Below are positions 44,505-54,796 of a stretch of 64,000 nucleotides of DNA, in pieces. The notes below the pieces were generated by a model. That model searched no databases. It saw only the letters and a program-made list of their open reading frames with translations, and was not told the DNA's origin. The stretch comes from Bremerella sp. TYQ1 (GTDB lineage: Bacteria; Planctomycetota; Planctomycetia; Pirellulales; Pirellulaceae): positions 6,345,001 through 6,409,000 of the forward strand of contig NZ_CP083740.1 of the NCBI RefSeq assembly GCF_020150455.1, given 5' to 3'. Made by a program: the position numbers and the translations under genes. Within the stretch, counting starts at the first letter, position 1, and every line of letters starts with the position of its first letter.

Positions 44505-45710
44505 GCCTTCGCCCAAGTTCCAAAGCCTCGGCTGGCCGGCAAGCATGGCGGTCAGCACATCGGGACATTCGGCTCCGACCGGAAACGCCGATACCATGGC
44601 GCGGCGACCTGGCTGGATGGTGCCGAACTCGTTTTCCAAACCTAACGCAAATGCGGCGTCCCTAGTCACCATCGGCAAAAGCTGCTCGGCCGGAACATTG
44701 GGGAAAGTCTCGCTGACCGCTTGCACTTCTCCCCAGACCCCGAGATCAGGATTGGACGACCGCGAGTCGGTCCCTAGCACGACTCGAATGCCAGCAGCCA
44801 ACAGCTTTTCAAGCGGATGGCGATCGTGCTGGAAATAGGCGTGCGTCCGCGGGCAATAACAAACGCTCATCGATTCCGCGTGCTGCTTGAGCAAGCCAAT
44901 GTCGGCGTCGGTCAGGTAGTTGCCATGCACGACCATTGCCCGGAAGGCTGTTGAAAGCTGTTGGATATAGTCGCTCGCCCCTTTGCCGCCGGGGAAGTCA
45001 GCCTCGTCGAACAGGCCCATGTTCTCCAAGATCAATCGAAACGGCCCTGTTCCTTTCTCGAGAAGCTCAAGCTCTTCCAGCGATTCCGCTAAATGCATCA
45101 CCAGGGGAAGCTGCTGCTCACGAGACAACTCGACGCAGCGATCGATCATGTCGGTTCGTATCGAATATGGCGCGTGCGGACTGAGTCCTGTCGAAACGTT
45201 GCGATGCGACCAAGGGTAGTTCGCATGATCCTTTGCCTGAGCGAGACGTTCGGCGGTGACCGCTGGATCGAGACCTAACACTTCCAACAGCGAAACGACA
45301 TGCACGTCTGGCCGATCGTAGGCCGCTTCCATGAGCGGCAACGTGGCAATCTCGCCAACGACACCAACACCATGCTCGGCCGATTGCTTCAAACCGCTGC
45401 GAATCGCTTGAGCTTTTTCGACGGCCAGGTTCTCGCCGAAACCTTGGCGGTAACGAATGACCTCAGCAATCCACTGCGGAAACGGCATGCCAGCCGTTCC
45501 CAGCGGTTGATGCAAATTGCTGAATTCAAGATGCGTGTGCGCGTTGATCAAAGCAGGCAGTACGGCCCAATCACGAAGATCGACCGCATCGTTCCAGATC
45601 CCTGTTTCCTCGATAACGACAATCCGGTGGTCTTCAACGGTGAGCGTCGCATCAGGAATTGGAGTTCCACGCATCGTATAAAGCCAGCCGATACGGTAAC
45701 GACGAATCAT
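44475..45710 (-). CDS. Amidohydrolase-family protein (deaminase-like)
   Basis: 411 aa. Metal-site motifs of the deaminase branch are present: [15 protein letters not shown] (HxH, about residues 51-65), PLVMHLAES (about 203-211), MVVHGNYL and the later [14 protein letters not shown] (catalytic aspartate, about 316-329). The pattern HTHLEFS/HTHLELS is seen in aminofutalosine and methylthioadenosine/S-adenosylhomocysteine deaminases, so a menaquinone or nucleoside salvage role is possible. Its start overlaps the stop of the upstream RluA gene in ATGA, showing coupling. It overlaps purM by 30 bases at the 3' end. Confidence 0.8.
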   Translation of the reverse strand: MIRRYRIGWLYTMRGTPIPDATLTVEDHRIVVIEETGIWNDAVDLRDWAVLPALINAHTHLEFSNLHQPLGTAGMPFPQWIAEVIRYRQGFGENLAVEKAQAIRSGLKQSAEHGVGVVGEIATLPLMEAAYDRPDVHVVSLLEVLGLDPAVTAERLAQAKDHANYPWSHRNVSTGLSPHAPYSIRTDMIDRCVELSREQQLPLVMHLAESLEELELLEKGTGPFRLILENMGLFDEADFPGGKGASDYIQQLSTAFRAMVVHGNYLTDADIGLLKQHAESMSVCYCPRTHAYFQHDRHPLEKLLAAGIRVVLGTDSRSSNPDLGVWGEVQAVSETFPNVPAEQLLPMVTRDAAFALGLENEFGTIQPGRRAMVSAFPVGAECPDVLTAMLAGQPRLWNLGEGLTQLDVATA

Positions 45711-46465
45711 GCTTGTACCTCGTGGTTCAACTGCTGCTTAAGCGATTGCCAGACAGCGGACTCCTCCCATGCTGCCGGCAGTGGCGCGGTAACGTCCACC
45801 ATCTCGTCGACCATCGGGTGACGAAACTGCAATTGCCGCGCATGCAGGGCGATATGCCGACGCCGCATGTCTTCCACCTTAGGCCCGAACGCTTCACCCG
45901 CTTGGTATAAGTTGTCCCCTAAAATTGGGAATCCCCGCTGCGAACATTGCAGGCGAATTTGATGGTACCGGCCAGTACCGAGTTCGATCTCGAGCAAACT
46001 ATGCGTTTCATTCTGCGCGAGCACTTGAAAATGGAGCTCGGCAACTTTCGCGCCTTCGGCGTCCGCTTCAACGACTTCCCCCTGGGCAACATCCGGAATT
46101 TTCCGCACATGGTCGGTCCATTCCCCGGCCCCGTCGGGAACTCGCCCTTCGACGATTGCCCAATAGGTTTTCCGGACAGCGCGTTCCCTGAACTGGGCCG
46201 CCAGCCGCTGAGCCGCACGGACGTTGCGGCAAAAAACAATTGCCCCAGAGACCGGTCGATCGAGCCGATGAATGATCGCCAGGTAAATCTTGCCACTCTT
46301 TTGCTCGCGTTGCTTGATGAAGTCGCGAAGCTGGAGTTCCAAGTTGTCGATTCCCGGAGGTGCCTGAGTCAGCAGCCCGGCCGGCTTCTGCACACAGATG
46401 CAGGGGCCTTTTTCGTACAAAATGGAAAACGGAGGTAGGACAGAAGCATCATTCATCCTGGCCAT
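45707..46465 (-). CDS. RluA-family pseudouridine synthase
   Basis: 252 aa. The catalytic aspartate is in IIHRLDRPVSGAIVFCRNVR (about residues 64-83), preceded by CICVQKPAGLLTQAPPG (KPAG motif, about 27-43) and followed by KTYWAIVEG. GTGRYHQIRLQCSQRGFPIL near residue 180 is also typical. No S4 domain is present. The target RNA cannot be told. Its stop codon overlaps the amidohydrolase start in ATGA. A second RluA domain occurs in the fusion at 30551-32401. Confidence 0.9.
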   Translation of the reverse strand: MARMNDASVLPPFSILYEKGPCICVQKPAGLLTQAPPGIDNLELQLRDFIKQREQKSGKIYLAIIHRLDRPVSGAIVFCRNVRAAQRLAAQFRERAVRKTYWAIVEGRVPDGAGEWTDHVRKIPDVAQGEVVEADAEGAKVAELHFQVLAQNETHSLLEIELGTGRYHQIRLQCSQRGFPILGDNLYQAGEAFGPKVEDMRRRHIALHARQLQFRHPMVDEMVDVTAPLPAAWEESAVWQSLKQQLNHEVQA

Positions 46466-46501
46466 TATATCGATTCCATCGAAGGTGCCAGGGGAAGAAG
46501 T

Positions 46502-46761
46502 TTAGCCACAGAGGGCACAGAGATCACCGAGGGGGAAGAAATGATAAACTGAGGATGGGTTTTAATAATTGGGTAGCCCGGTTTGCTTGCAAACTGGGGA
46601 GGCGAAGCCGAATCGAGGTCTTCGTGTGTGGGCAACCCAATAGAAAGACCTCCATTCGCTGTGCTCCCCAGGTTGCAAGCAACCATGGGCTACCCGTTTG
46701 CCGGAGAGGGAATCTGCTTTATGTTTCTTCCCTCGGTGATCTCTGTGCCCTCTGTGGCTAA
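46502..46761. repeat. Gene-less element with 32-bp perfect inverted ends
   Basis: The arms TTAGCCACAGAGGGCACAGA... (46502-46533) and its exact reverse complement (46730-46761) match over all 32 bases, and after a two-base bulge by a few more. Nested inside is a second inverted repeat: GGGTAGCCCGGTTTGCTTGC... (46571-46600) against 46665-46695. The element is 260 bp with no coding frame. The same outer and inner parts flank the 211-aa gene at 39610-40559. Confidence 0.88.
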
Positions 46762-47128
46762 GCATCCCCTTCAGCCCCAACCGGGTAAATGGGCTCTTTG
46801 CGTCGACCCGGGTAGCGTCTGCTTGAAGGCGATTCGGGGGAATGCCGAAGTCTGCTGGGGAGTGCGAAAGAGATTGTTCCGGGGTAGCTCTGCTGGGGGT
46901 AAGTGTTCGCAAAGTATTGACAAAGTCTGCGCGAAGTTTGCGCGTCCCGATTCGCCATTGCAGCTTGCTGAGCGAGAGACGGGATTATAACACACGTCGT
47001 AAAACGTTCATTTTTACGAGGGTTTTGATCCCCGGAAAAATATTGCTAGACAACTGTGCAGGAAAAACACAACAATTGCGAATGAGTCTGCTTTTCTTTC
47101 AAGCAAACGCCTTTCATGGAGCCCCAAC
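46762..47128. other. Intergenic region upstream of the GH5-like gene
   Basis: About 370 bases between the repeat element and the GH5-like gene. It contains TTGACA near 46917 and TATAAC near 46985, but not at promoter spacing. Short open frames are not supported. Confidence 0.35.
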
Positions 47129-48226
47129 ATGAAAACCTGCTTCGCTTTACTGCTTGTGTTATTCATCTTTCCAGCGATCGCCATGGCGAATCGGCCGCTT
47201 GCTAAGGTAACGCTTTCGCCCGATGGCAAAGACTTTCGCCAAGGGGGTTCGGACGAACCGTTCTATGTTTGGGGCGTTAACTACGATCACGACCGCGACG
47301 GGAACTTGATCGAAGATTATTGGCACGATCAGTGGGATGTGATCGACGAAGATTTCGACGAGATCAAAGCCTTGGGGGCGAACGTCATTCGCGTCCACCT
47401 GCAGCTGGCCAGATTCATGAAGACGGCCGATCAGCCGAACGAAACGAACCTACAGCAGTTGGCCAAGTTAATCGAGCTGGCCGAGAAGAAGCAGCTGTAT
47501 TTGAACCTGACCGGGCTAGGGTGTTACCACAAGCAAGATGTGCCGGCCTGGTACGACGCGATGAACGAAACCGATCGTTGGCAAGTACAAGCGAACTTCT
47601 GGAAAGCGATTGCAAAGACATGCAACGGGAGCCCCGCCATCTTTTGCTACGACTTGATGAACGAGCCAGTGGTTGGCGGGGGAGAAAATCCAACCGAGTG
47701 GCTAGTTGGCAAGCCTCTAGGCGGAAAGTATTTCGTGCAACGCATCACCAACGACGTTGCCCAGCGCGACAACAAGCAAATCGCCGCGGCTTGGGTCAAG
47801 CAGCTTACCGACGCAATTCGTGCCGAGGACAAGCAAACACTGATTACCGTCGGCGTCATTCCTTGGGCACATGTGTGGCCCAATGCCAAGCCTCTTTTCT
47901 ACAGCGAAGAAGTCGCCGGTCCGCTCGATTTCGTCAGCGTTCATTTCTATCCCGAGAAAGGCAAAGTCGACAAAGCCATCGCCGCACTTAAGGTCTACGA
48001 CATCGGCAAGCCGTTGGTGATCGAGGAATTCTTTCCGCTGAAATGTTCTCAGGAAGAAGCGGAACAGTTTCTGGCCGAAACGCGACCGTTCACCGACGGG
48101 CTCATCAGTTTCTACTGGGGAACCACCATCCCAGAATACGAAGCGGCCGGGACGATGCAAGGGGCAATTTTAGCCGGCTGGCTCAAGCGTTTTCAGCAAG
48201 GACCAGACGCAGCATTGAAGCGTTAG
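47129..48226 (+). CDS. Exported glycoside hydrolase family 5-like protein
   Basis: 365 aa with a signal peptide (KTCFALLLVLFIFPAIAMAN). The barrel starts FYVWGVNYDHDRDGNLIED, and the conserved family region LMNEPVVGGG (acid/base glutamate, about residue 178) is followed by the probable nucleophile in PLVIEEFFPL (about 297). This is the cellulase/mannanase-like clan with two catalytic glutamates. The polysaccharide substrate is unknown; cell-wall or algal mannans would suit a marine planctomycete but this is inference. It precedes the first DUF1559 gene. Confidence 0.82.
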   Translation: MKTCFALLLVLFIFPAIAMANRPLAKVTLSPDGKDFRQGGSDEPFYVWGVNYDHDRDGNLIEDYWHDQWDVIDEDFDEIKALGANVIRVHLQLARFMKTADQPNETNLQQLAKLIELAEKKQLYLNLTGLGCYHKQDVPAWYDAMNETDRWQVQANFWKAIAKTCNGSPAIFCYDLMNEPVVGGGENPTEWLVGKPLGGKYFVQRITNDVAQRDNKQIAAAWVKQLTDAIRAEDKQTLITVGVIPWAHVWPNAKPLFYSEEVAGPLDFVSVHFYPEKGKVDKAIAALKVYDIGKPLVIEEFFPLKCSQEEAEQFLAETRPFTDGLISFYWGTTIPEYEAAGTMQGAILAGWLKRFQQGPDAALKR

Positions 48227-48387
48227 ATACCCCCGTTTCGCGTAAAACCTTACATTGCAACAGCCCATGTCGAGATAAAACCGCGAGAAAAAATGATCCT
48301 TATTGGTAGGAAAGTGGCAAGGATTTCCGCAATGTCATCCTTTTGCGACAATTCCGGGCCCCGGTTTTGTAAAAGATCAAAGATGTG

Positions 48388-48416
48388 TTGACATTTGTAC
48401 CTGATAGGTGTCAGAT
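48388..48416 (+). promoter_or_regulatory. Candidate promoter of the first DUF1559 gene
   Basis: A perfect TTGACA at 48388-48393 and TCAGAT at 48411-48416 with 17 bases between; the -10 box matches only three of six. The spacer holds ACCTGATAGGT, a small palindrome. Confidence 0.4.
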
Positions 48417-48465
48417 AAAAATCTCGTCTTTTATTTCCAACTCTCATCTGAAAGGCAGGTTGGAT

Positions 48466-49410
48466 ATGACATCTAAGCGCTTCGGTTTCACGTTAGTCGA
48501 GCTTCTGGTTGTTATCGCCATTATTGGAGTTCTGATTGCCTTGCTGCTTCCCGCGGTGCAACAAGCACGCGAGGCAGCCCGGCGGATGCAATGTTCCAAC
48601 CACATCAAGCAGATCGTGCTCGCCACGCACACCTATCACGATGTCTACAATTCGTTCCCGATCGGATCGAGTCAGTACAACCACACCGGGCTGGTCGGCG
48701 ATCGTGGTTTCATGGGCTGGGGAATTGGGATTCTGAATTACATCGAGCAACAGAATCTGTTTGAGCGGTACGACTCGACGCGGGACTCGCTTTCGTCGGT
48801 CAACGCCCAAGTCCGCGAGACACCCATTGCCACCTACAACTGCCCCAGCGACATCGACACAGGTCAGCTGCATACGCCAGAATCGGGAACTTGTTGCAGC
48901 CGCGTTTATGCATCGAGCAGTTACCGCGGAGTCTCCGGCCGCTCGGATGGATCGCGATACTGGGACGATGCGCGTCACTTCGGTGGCACGAATTCTCAGG
49001 ACAAAGGGGTTTTCCCGGCGCTGTCGGACGGCGGCCGTCCAACCTATTTCGGGGAAGTGACCGACGGTACAAGCAACACGTTGATGATCGGTGAAGCACA
49101 CACCACGACCCATCCAACGCGTGGCACGTTCTGGGCACACACCTATACATCGTACGCGTTGTCGTCGATCACGGTCGGTTATCCGGTGCCATCCTTCGGT
49201 ATCACCGATTACGAAGTCTGTGCGACGACGGCGAATGACTTGGGTGTTTCGACCGATGCGTGCAAACGATTCTTCGGGGCAATGCACCCTGGCGGTGTTC
49301 AGTTTGGCCGCGTCGATGGTAGCGTCAGCTTCGTTCCCGAAACGATCGATCAAATCGTGTTGGGGAACCTGGCTACGATCTCGGGAAGTGAAGTCGTTCC
49401 TGGTGCCTAG
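48466..49410 (+). CDS. DUF1559 pseudopilin-like protein
   Basis: 314 aa from ATG at 48466. The N-terminus [20 protein letters not shown] is a class III/type II secretion-like pseudopilin signal, with cleavage before Phe and a glutamate at position 5 of the mature protein. It is followed by [18 protein letters not shown], the DUF1559 hallmark. Other DUF1559 marks are NCPSDIDTG, VTDGTSNTLMIGEAH and MHPGGVQFGRVDGSV near the C-terminus. The family is greatly expanded in planctomycetes. It is 100 bases upstream of a TTR-like lipoprotein gene. A membrane-anchored filament or scaffold is suspected but unproven. Confidence 0.92.
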   Translation: MTSKRFGFTLVELLVVIAIIGVLIALLLPAVQQAREAARRMQCSNHIKQIVLATHTYHDVYNSFPIGSSQYNHTGLVGDRGFMGWGIGILNYIEQQNLFERYDSTRDSLSSVNAQVRETPIATYNCPSDIDTGQLHTPESGTCCSRVYASSSYRGVSGRSDGSRYWDDARHFGGTNSQDKGVFPALSDGGRPTYFGEVTDGTSNTLMIGEAHTTTHPTRGTFWAHTYTSYALSSITVGYPVPSFGITDYEVCATTANDLGVSTDACKRFFGAMHPGGVQFGRVDGSVSFVPETIDQIVLGNLATISGSEVVPGA

Positions 49411-49509
49411 TCGCAGTCGATCGATGAACGTAAACGCTCTGCGGTTTCCACTTCTCTGCGTGGAGCGTTGGCTCTTATTTATTCGTATCTAACTGAACTA
49501 GGGAAAAGC

Positions 49510-50085
49510 ATGAATGTCTCATCCAGTTCTGTCGCGGTCAGAATTCGACATGCCGTATCTCAAGGGATGGTTGTCATCTTCGGCTGCTTGATGGTGATGT
49601 TGATTAGCGGCTGCGGAAGCGAAGCGTACGCGCCCGTCAGTGGTATAGTAAACTTCGACGGTCAGCCCCTTGCCGACGCAAAGCTCATCTTTGAGCCGAT
49701 TGGCGACAGCACGGGGAACTCGAGTGGAAAGCCTTCCTACGGAAAAACCGACAGCTCTGGGCAATTCTCGCTTCGGTGTCCGCAGGAAGATGTTGAAGGG
49801 GCCGCAGTCGGTCAGCATCGCGTGCGAATCGTGACAACGAAAGCGCAGGAGTATTCCGAAAAGCAAATGACGCAAGCCAAGCAGCGTCTCGAGAAGCAAG
49901 AGGTTGCCAATGGTAACGAAAATCCAAACGTTACCGATGAGATGGTCAAAGCTTATCTGAGCGATGCGATTCCGAACATGTCGAAAGAAACATTGCCGGC
50001 GAAATACAACCTTCGTACGGAACTGAAATTCACGGTTGAGTCTGGCAAAGAGAATGTCGCCAACTTCGATCTCGAGGGGCGTTAG
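49510..50085 (+). CDS. Carboxypeptidase-regulatory-like lipoprotein (partner of DUF1559)
   Basis: 191 aa from ATG at 49510. The signal ends in the lipobox LISGC (cysteine about residue 34). The mature protein is a small beta-sandwich: APVSGIVNFDGQPLADAKLI, then KPSYGKTDSSGQFSLRCP and VGQHRVRIVTTKA, typical of transthyretin/carboxypeptidase-regulatory-like lipoproteins. It ends with a helical insert and FTVESGKENVANFDLEGR. It follows the DUF1559 gene and has a terminator after it. I infer an envelope role with the pseudopilin. Confidence 0.82.
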   Translation: MNVSSSSVAVRIRHAVSQGMVVIFGCLMVMLISGCGSEAYAPVSGIVNFDGQPLADAKLIFEPIGDSTGNSSGKPSYGKTDSSGQFSLRCPQEDVEGAAVGQHRVRIVTTKAQEYSEKQMTQAKQRLEKQEVANGNENPNVTDEMVKAYLSDAIPNMSKETLPAKYNLRTELKFTVESGKENVANFDLEGR

Positions 50086-50099
50086 TCCGCCAAGAAACA

Positions 50100-50134
50100 A
50101 AAAAAGGACCGCACTAGGTAGGCGGTCCTTTTTT
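50100..50134 (+). terminator. Terminator after the first DUF1559/lipoprotein pair (bidirectional)
   Basis: GGACCGC (50106-50112) pairs with GCGGTCC (50122-50128); the stem is bordered by A-runs before and six T after, so it can terminate transcription from both sides. It also ends the convergent dienelactone hydrolase gene. Confidence 0.9.
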
Positions 50135-50147
50135 CTTTGCGGCGTTG

Positions 50148-50927
50148 CTATTTCAGTTCTTTGTTCAGCAGATCAAGCAGCATGGCCCACGACTTTTCGT
50201 CGGCTTCTTTGTTGTACTGCATGCCAGGGTTGTTGTGCTTGCCGGAGTCTTCCACGGTGAAGCTATGAACGGCGCCGGGGAATGCGACAAAGTTCAAATC
50301 GACCTCGGCATCTTTGAGCTTCTCTTGGAAAGCGTCGATCGATTCCTGAGAGACAAAGCCGTCGTCGGCTCCGTGGCAAACAAGCACCTTGGCTTCGATC
50401 GCTTCGGCTTGGTCTTCGCTGGGAGTTGGCAGAGCCGCATGGAACGTCGCAATCGCATCGACGTCGGCACCCGTGTAGCCAAGTTGCAGTGCCGTCGACC
50501 CACCAAAGCAGTAGCCAATTGCAGCGATCTTATCTGGATTGCACTGCGGTTGCTTTTTCAAAACGTCCAAAGCGACGGTGGCCCGTTTTTGCCACTCGTC
50601 GACGTTCGCTCGAACTTTACCCGCCATCGCGCCAGCATCTTTCGGATGATCAACAAACTGGCCGTCGCCATACATGTCGGCGGCGAACGCAACGTAGCCA
50701 AGTTCGGCCAGCATTGTGGTTCGCTTCTTGGCGTAATCGTTCAGGCCCCACCATTCATGAAAGACAATCACGCCGGGGCGTGGGCCTTTGATGGAATCGT
50801 CGTAGGCGAGATAGCCGTCGAACGTTTTGTCGCCGACTTGGTATTCGATGACTTCGGTTTTCACTTCGGCCGAAGCGACCGACGCAAGAAGTAGCAGAGT
50901 CAGAAGGGAAGCAGAAAGACATCGCAT
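50148..50927 (-). CDS. Exported dienelactone hydrolase-family protein
   Basis: 259 aa from ATG at 50927; the frame continues upstream, but the signal peptide RCLSASLLTLLLLASVASAE begins here. An alpha/beta hydrolase follows with the triad: nucleophile cysteine in GYCFGGST (about residue 139), aspartate in CHGADDGFVSQ, and histidine in GAVHSF near residue 222. VIVFHEWWGLNDYAKKR gives the oxyanion region. The family opens lactone rings; the export suggests a periplasmic substrate. It is convergent with the DUF1559/lipoprotein pair. Confidence 0.87.
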   Translation of the reverse strand: MRCLSASLLTLLLLASVASAEVKTEVIEYQVGDKTFDGYLAYDDSIKGPRPGVIVFHEWWGLNDYAKKRTTMLAELGYVAFAADMYGDGQFVDHPKDAGAMAGKVRANVDEWQKRATVALDVLKKQPQCNPDKIAAIGYCFGGSTALQLGYTGADVDAIATFHAALPTPSEDQAEAIEAKVLVCHGADDGFVSQESIDAFQEKLKDAEVDLNFVAFPGAVHSFTVEDSGKHNNPGMQYNKEADEKSWAMLLDLLNKELK

Positions 50928-51080
50928 AGATGCAAACTCCGGGGGTCTAAAAAGTAACCTGGTAGACCGCGTTCCCTGCGGCATTCAACGTGAAACAGCC
51001 CTTCGTTATATCAGATCGTAAGTCATGATTCCGCGTGATATAGGGTGTCAGCTACGAAACTTTTTATAGGTATAAATTTC

Positions 51081-51109
51081 TTGACCTGTCTTCGTAAAAG
51101 AAATATACA
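51081..51109 (+). promoter_or_regulatory. Sigma70-like promoter of the second DUF1559 gene
   Basis: TTGACC (51081-51086) and TATACA (51104-51109) have exactly 17 bases between, in an AT-rich stretch. A transcript would start near 51116, about 110 bases before the ATG at 51228. Confidence 0.7.
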
Positions 51110-51227
51110 CAAACAAACGCAATAAATTCACTTGATTTCTTTTGTCTCCGTTTTCTCCTCCTCCTCGATTCACAACTCTGTCGTTTCTGCCTTCCTTTTC
51201 CCTTCCTCCGGAATACGAGAGTGTGCC

Positions 51228-52274
51228 ATGAATGTCTTCTCCCATAGCCATGCGCGCCGTGCTGGTTTCACACTGGTTGAATTACTTGTTGTGATTGCAA
51301 TTATCGGAGTGCTGATTGCTTTGCTCCTTCCGGCCGTGCAACAGGCCCGAGAGTCGGCGCGGCGCATGCAATGTTCCAACCGCATGAAGCAGGTCGGATT
51401 GGCACTGCACAACTATCACGACACACACGGAGCATTTCCGGCGTTACAAATGCAGGCCGCGCCGTCTCGCCCGAGTGGTTTCGTGGCGCTGCTTCCTTAC
51501 ATCGAACAAACGGCCGTATGGAATCGAGCTTCCGGGGCGGCGACACCGTTCGGAGCTGGCGACTGGAATCCAGCCGAACAAAATACGTTGATCCCCGAAC
51601 TTCTTTGTCCTTCCGATCCCTATTGGTCTTCGCGAGCCGATGTCACCGGACGCAAGCCACGTAGTTACCATTTGTGCGTTGGCGACAGCATTCGTAACAA
51701 CCATAACACCAGTTCATCGAAGCGAGGCTTGTTCGTCACGCAAACCAATCTGGCGTTTCGAGACATTGTTGATGGAACGAGTAACACGCTTGCCATCAGC
51801 GAAGTAGTTGTGGGTCCCAACAACATTACGCGAACGATGAAAGGGAACGTCGCCGTTACGCCTGGGATTAACACTAACCCTTCCAGTCCGGCCGATTGCT
51901 GGGCCGCGCGAGGTGTGAATGGTGAAGTCGACGCTGCGGTGCCGGTAACCGCGGAATCATACGTGCATCGTGCTCCCGGAAGTCGCTGGGCGGAAGGGCG
52001 CGTTTTCTTTACCGGTTTTAGCACCGTACTGCCTCCGAACTCGCCTCGCTGCACGATTGCTCATAACGATGGAAGTTGGGGGATTTGGACGCCAAGTAGT
52101 TTTCATCCTGGCGGAGTTCTCTGCGGTCGTGCGGATGGTTCGACTCAGTTCGTGCCAGAGACAATCGATGCCGGCGATCCCACTGCGGTCGAAGCGACCA
52201 CCGGTCCAAGTCCTTACGGTGTGTGGGGAGCTCTTGGTTCGATCAACGGCGGCGAAGCATATTCTTCTTTGTAA
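51228..52274 (+). CDS. DUF1559 pseudopilin-like protein
   Basis: 348 aa from ATG at 51228. Pseudopilin signal [20 protein letters not shown] at about residues 12-31, then [18 protein letters not shown]. Later marks are [24 protein letters not shown], and [16 protein letters not shown] followed by [11 protein letters not shown]. Compared with the copy at 48466, the first 60 codons are nearly identical at protein level but differ at many third positions, so the copies diverged long ago. A lipoprotein gene follows 25 bases later. Confidence 0.92.
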   Translation: MNVFSHSHARRAGFTLVELLVVIAIIGVLIALLLPAVQQARESARRMQCSNRMKQVGLALHNYHDTHGAFPALQMQAAPSRPSGFVALLPYIEQTAVWNRASGAATPFGAGDWNPAEQNTLIPELLCPSDPYWSSRADVTGRKPRSYHLCVGDSIRNNHNTSSSKRGLFVTQTNLAFRDIVDGTSNTLAISEVVVGPNNITRTMKGNVAVTPGINTNPSSPADCWAARGVNGEVDAAVPVTAESYVHRAPGSRWAEGRVFFTGFSTVLPPNSPRCTIAHNDGSWGIWTPSSFHPGGVLCGRADGSTQFVPETIDAGDPTAVEATTGPSPYGVWGALGSINGGEAYSSL

Positions 52275-52298
52275 ACTCCTTACCCCGATGTGGAACTC

Positions 52299-52769
52299 AT
52301 GCTTCGATATCAGCTTTTCATTTTGATTCTGATCGTAGGCACGTCTGGCTGTACGGCTGCGGACGATTCCGGCTTGCCCAAGCGCGTTCCTGCAAAAGCA
52401 GTCGTGATCTACCAAGGAAAACCAGTCGAAGGGGCCGCCGTTACTTTCGGTGGTGCAGACATCCGAGGGGCCGTTGGTAACACAGACGCCGACGGAGAAG
52501 TGACGCTGTGGACGTACGAACCTGGCGATGGCGTCATTCCTGGAACGTACACCGTGGCCATTCGCAAACTAGAAGTGCTGGCGTTGCCTGATCCTGAGTC
52601 TGTGAGCCCCGAAGAATATTCCCGGATGACTCACGAGATGAACCGAGCGCTGAGCGGTGCCCCCAACCATTTGGTTCCCAAGAAGTACGCCAAACCTGAA
52701 ACCAGCGGCCTCACCGCCGAAGTAGTCGACGGCGGTGAGAACGTGTTTACGTTTGAGCTGGAGGATTGA
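52299..52769 (+). CDS. TTR-like lipoprotein (partner of DUF1559)
   Basis: 156 aa from ATG at 52299 (GTG at 52290 also possible). LRYQLFILILIVGTSGC ends in the lipobox cysteine. The body is a beta-sandwich: AVVIYQGKPVEGAAVTFGGA, then GNTDADGEVTLWTYEPGDGV and GTYTVAIRKLEV, matching the lipoproteins at 49510 and 62984 in fold. It ends LTAEVVDGGENVFTFELED. It lies 25 bases after the DUF1559 gene and convergent with aspS, whose end it nearly touches. Confidence 0.82.
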   Translation: MLRYQLFILILIVGTSGCTAADDSGLPKRVPAKAVVIYQGKPVEGAAVTFGGADIRGAVGNTDADGEVTLWTYEPGDGVIPGTYTVAIRKLEVLALPDPESVSPEEYSRMTHEMNRALSGAPNHLVPKKYAKPETSGLTAEVVDGGENVFTFELED

Positions 52770-52773
52770 AGAA

Positions 52774-54558
<1,785 letters not shown>

Positions 54559-54657
54559 GGTTCTGTTCCTCGCAGGTGGTCAGGACAGCGTCGAAGTGTC
54601 GGGGGGAAATCGAGTATTTTAGACCGAAGGAGCCTTAGTGGCTAGATTGGGCTTTAT

Positions 54658-54744
54658 CCTCCCTTAGTGTCCGCTGGGCGGACGCCGATCTATATACCGA
54701 TTAGACGCTTTATTCCGCGTCCGCCCGGCGGACCCTAAGGGAGG
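54658..54744. repeat. Imperfect inverted repeat, 87 bp
   Basis: CCTCCCTTA (54658-54666) mirrors TAAGGGAGG (54736-54744), and inside each arm GTCCGCTGGGCGGACGC is mirrored by GCGTCCGCCCGGCGGAC. Each arm is also self-complementary (GTCCGC-GCGGAC), so each could form its own hairpin. It lies between the divergent aspS and HD-hydrolase genes with no open frame. REP/BIME-like. Confidence 0.75.
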
Positions 54745-54796
54745 GTTAACTGCCTCCATCTTCCCATCGCGGCCTCATTCAGGTATACCGGCGCTC

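Noticed and set aside
39610..46761. CRISPR array suspicion from repeated 32-bp motifs
   Set aside because: The four copies are inverted pairs hundreds to thousands of bases apart, without regular spacers or cas genes.
46917..46990. TTGACA with a downstream TATAAC as a promoter for the GH5-like gene
   Set aside because: The distance between the boxes (over 60 bases) is far from 17.
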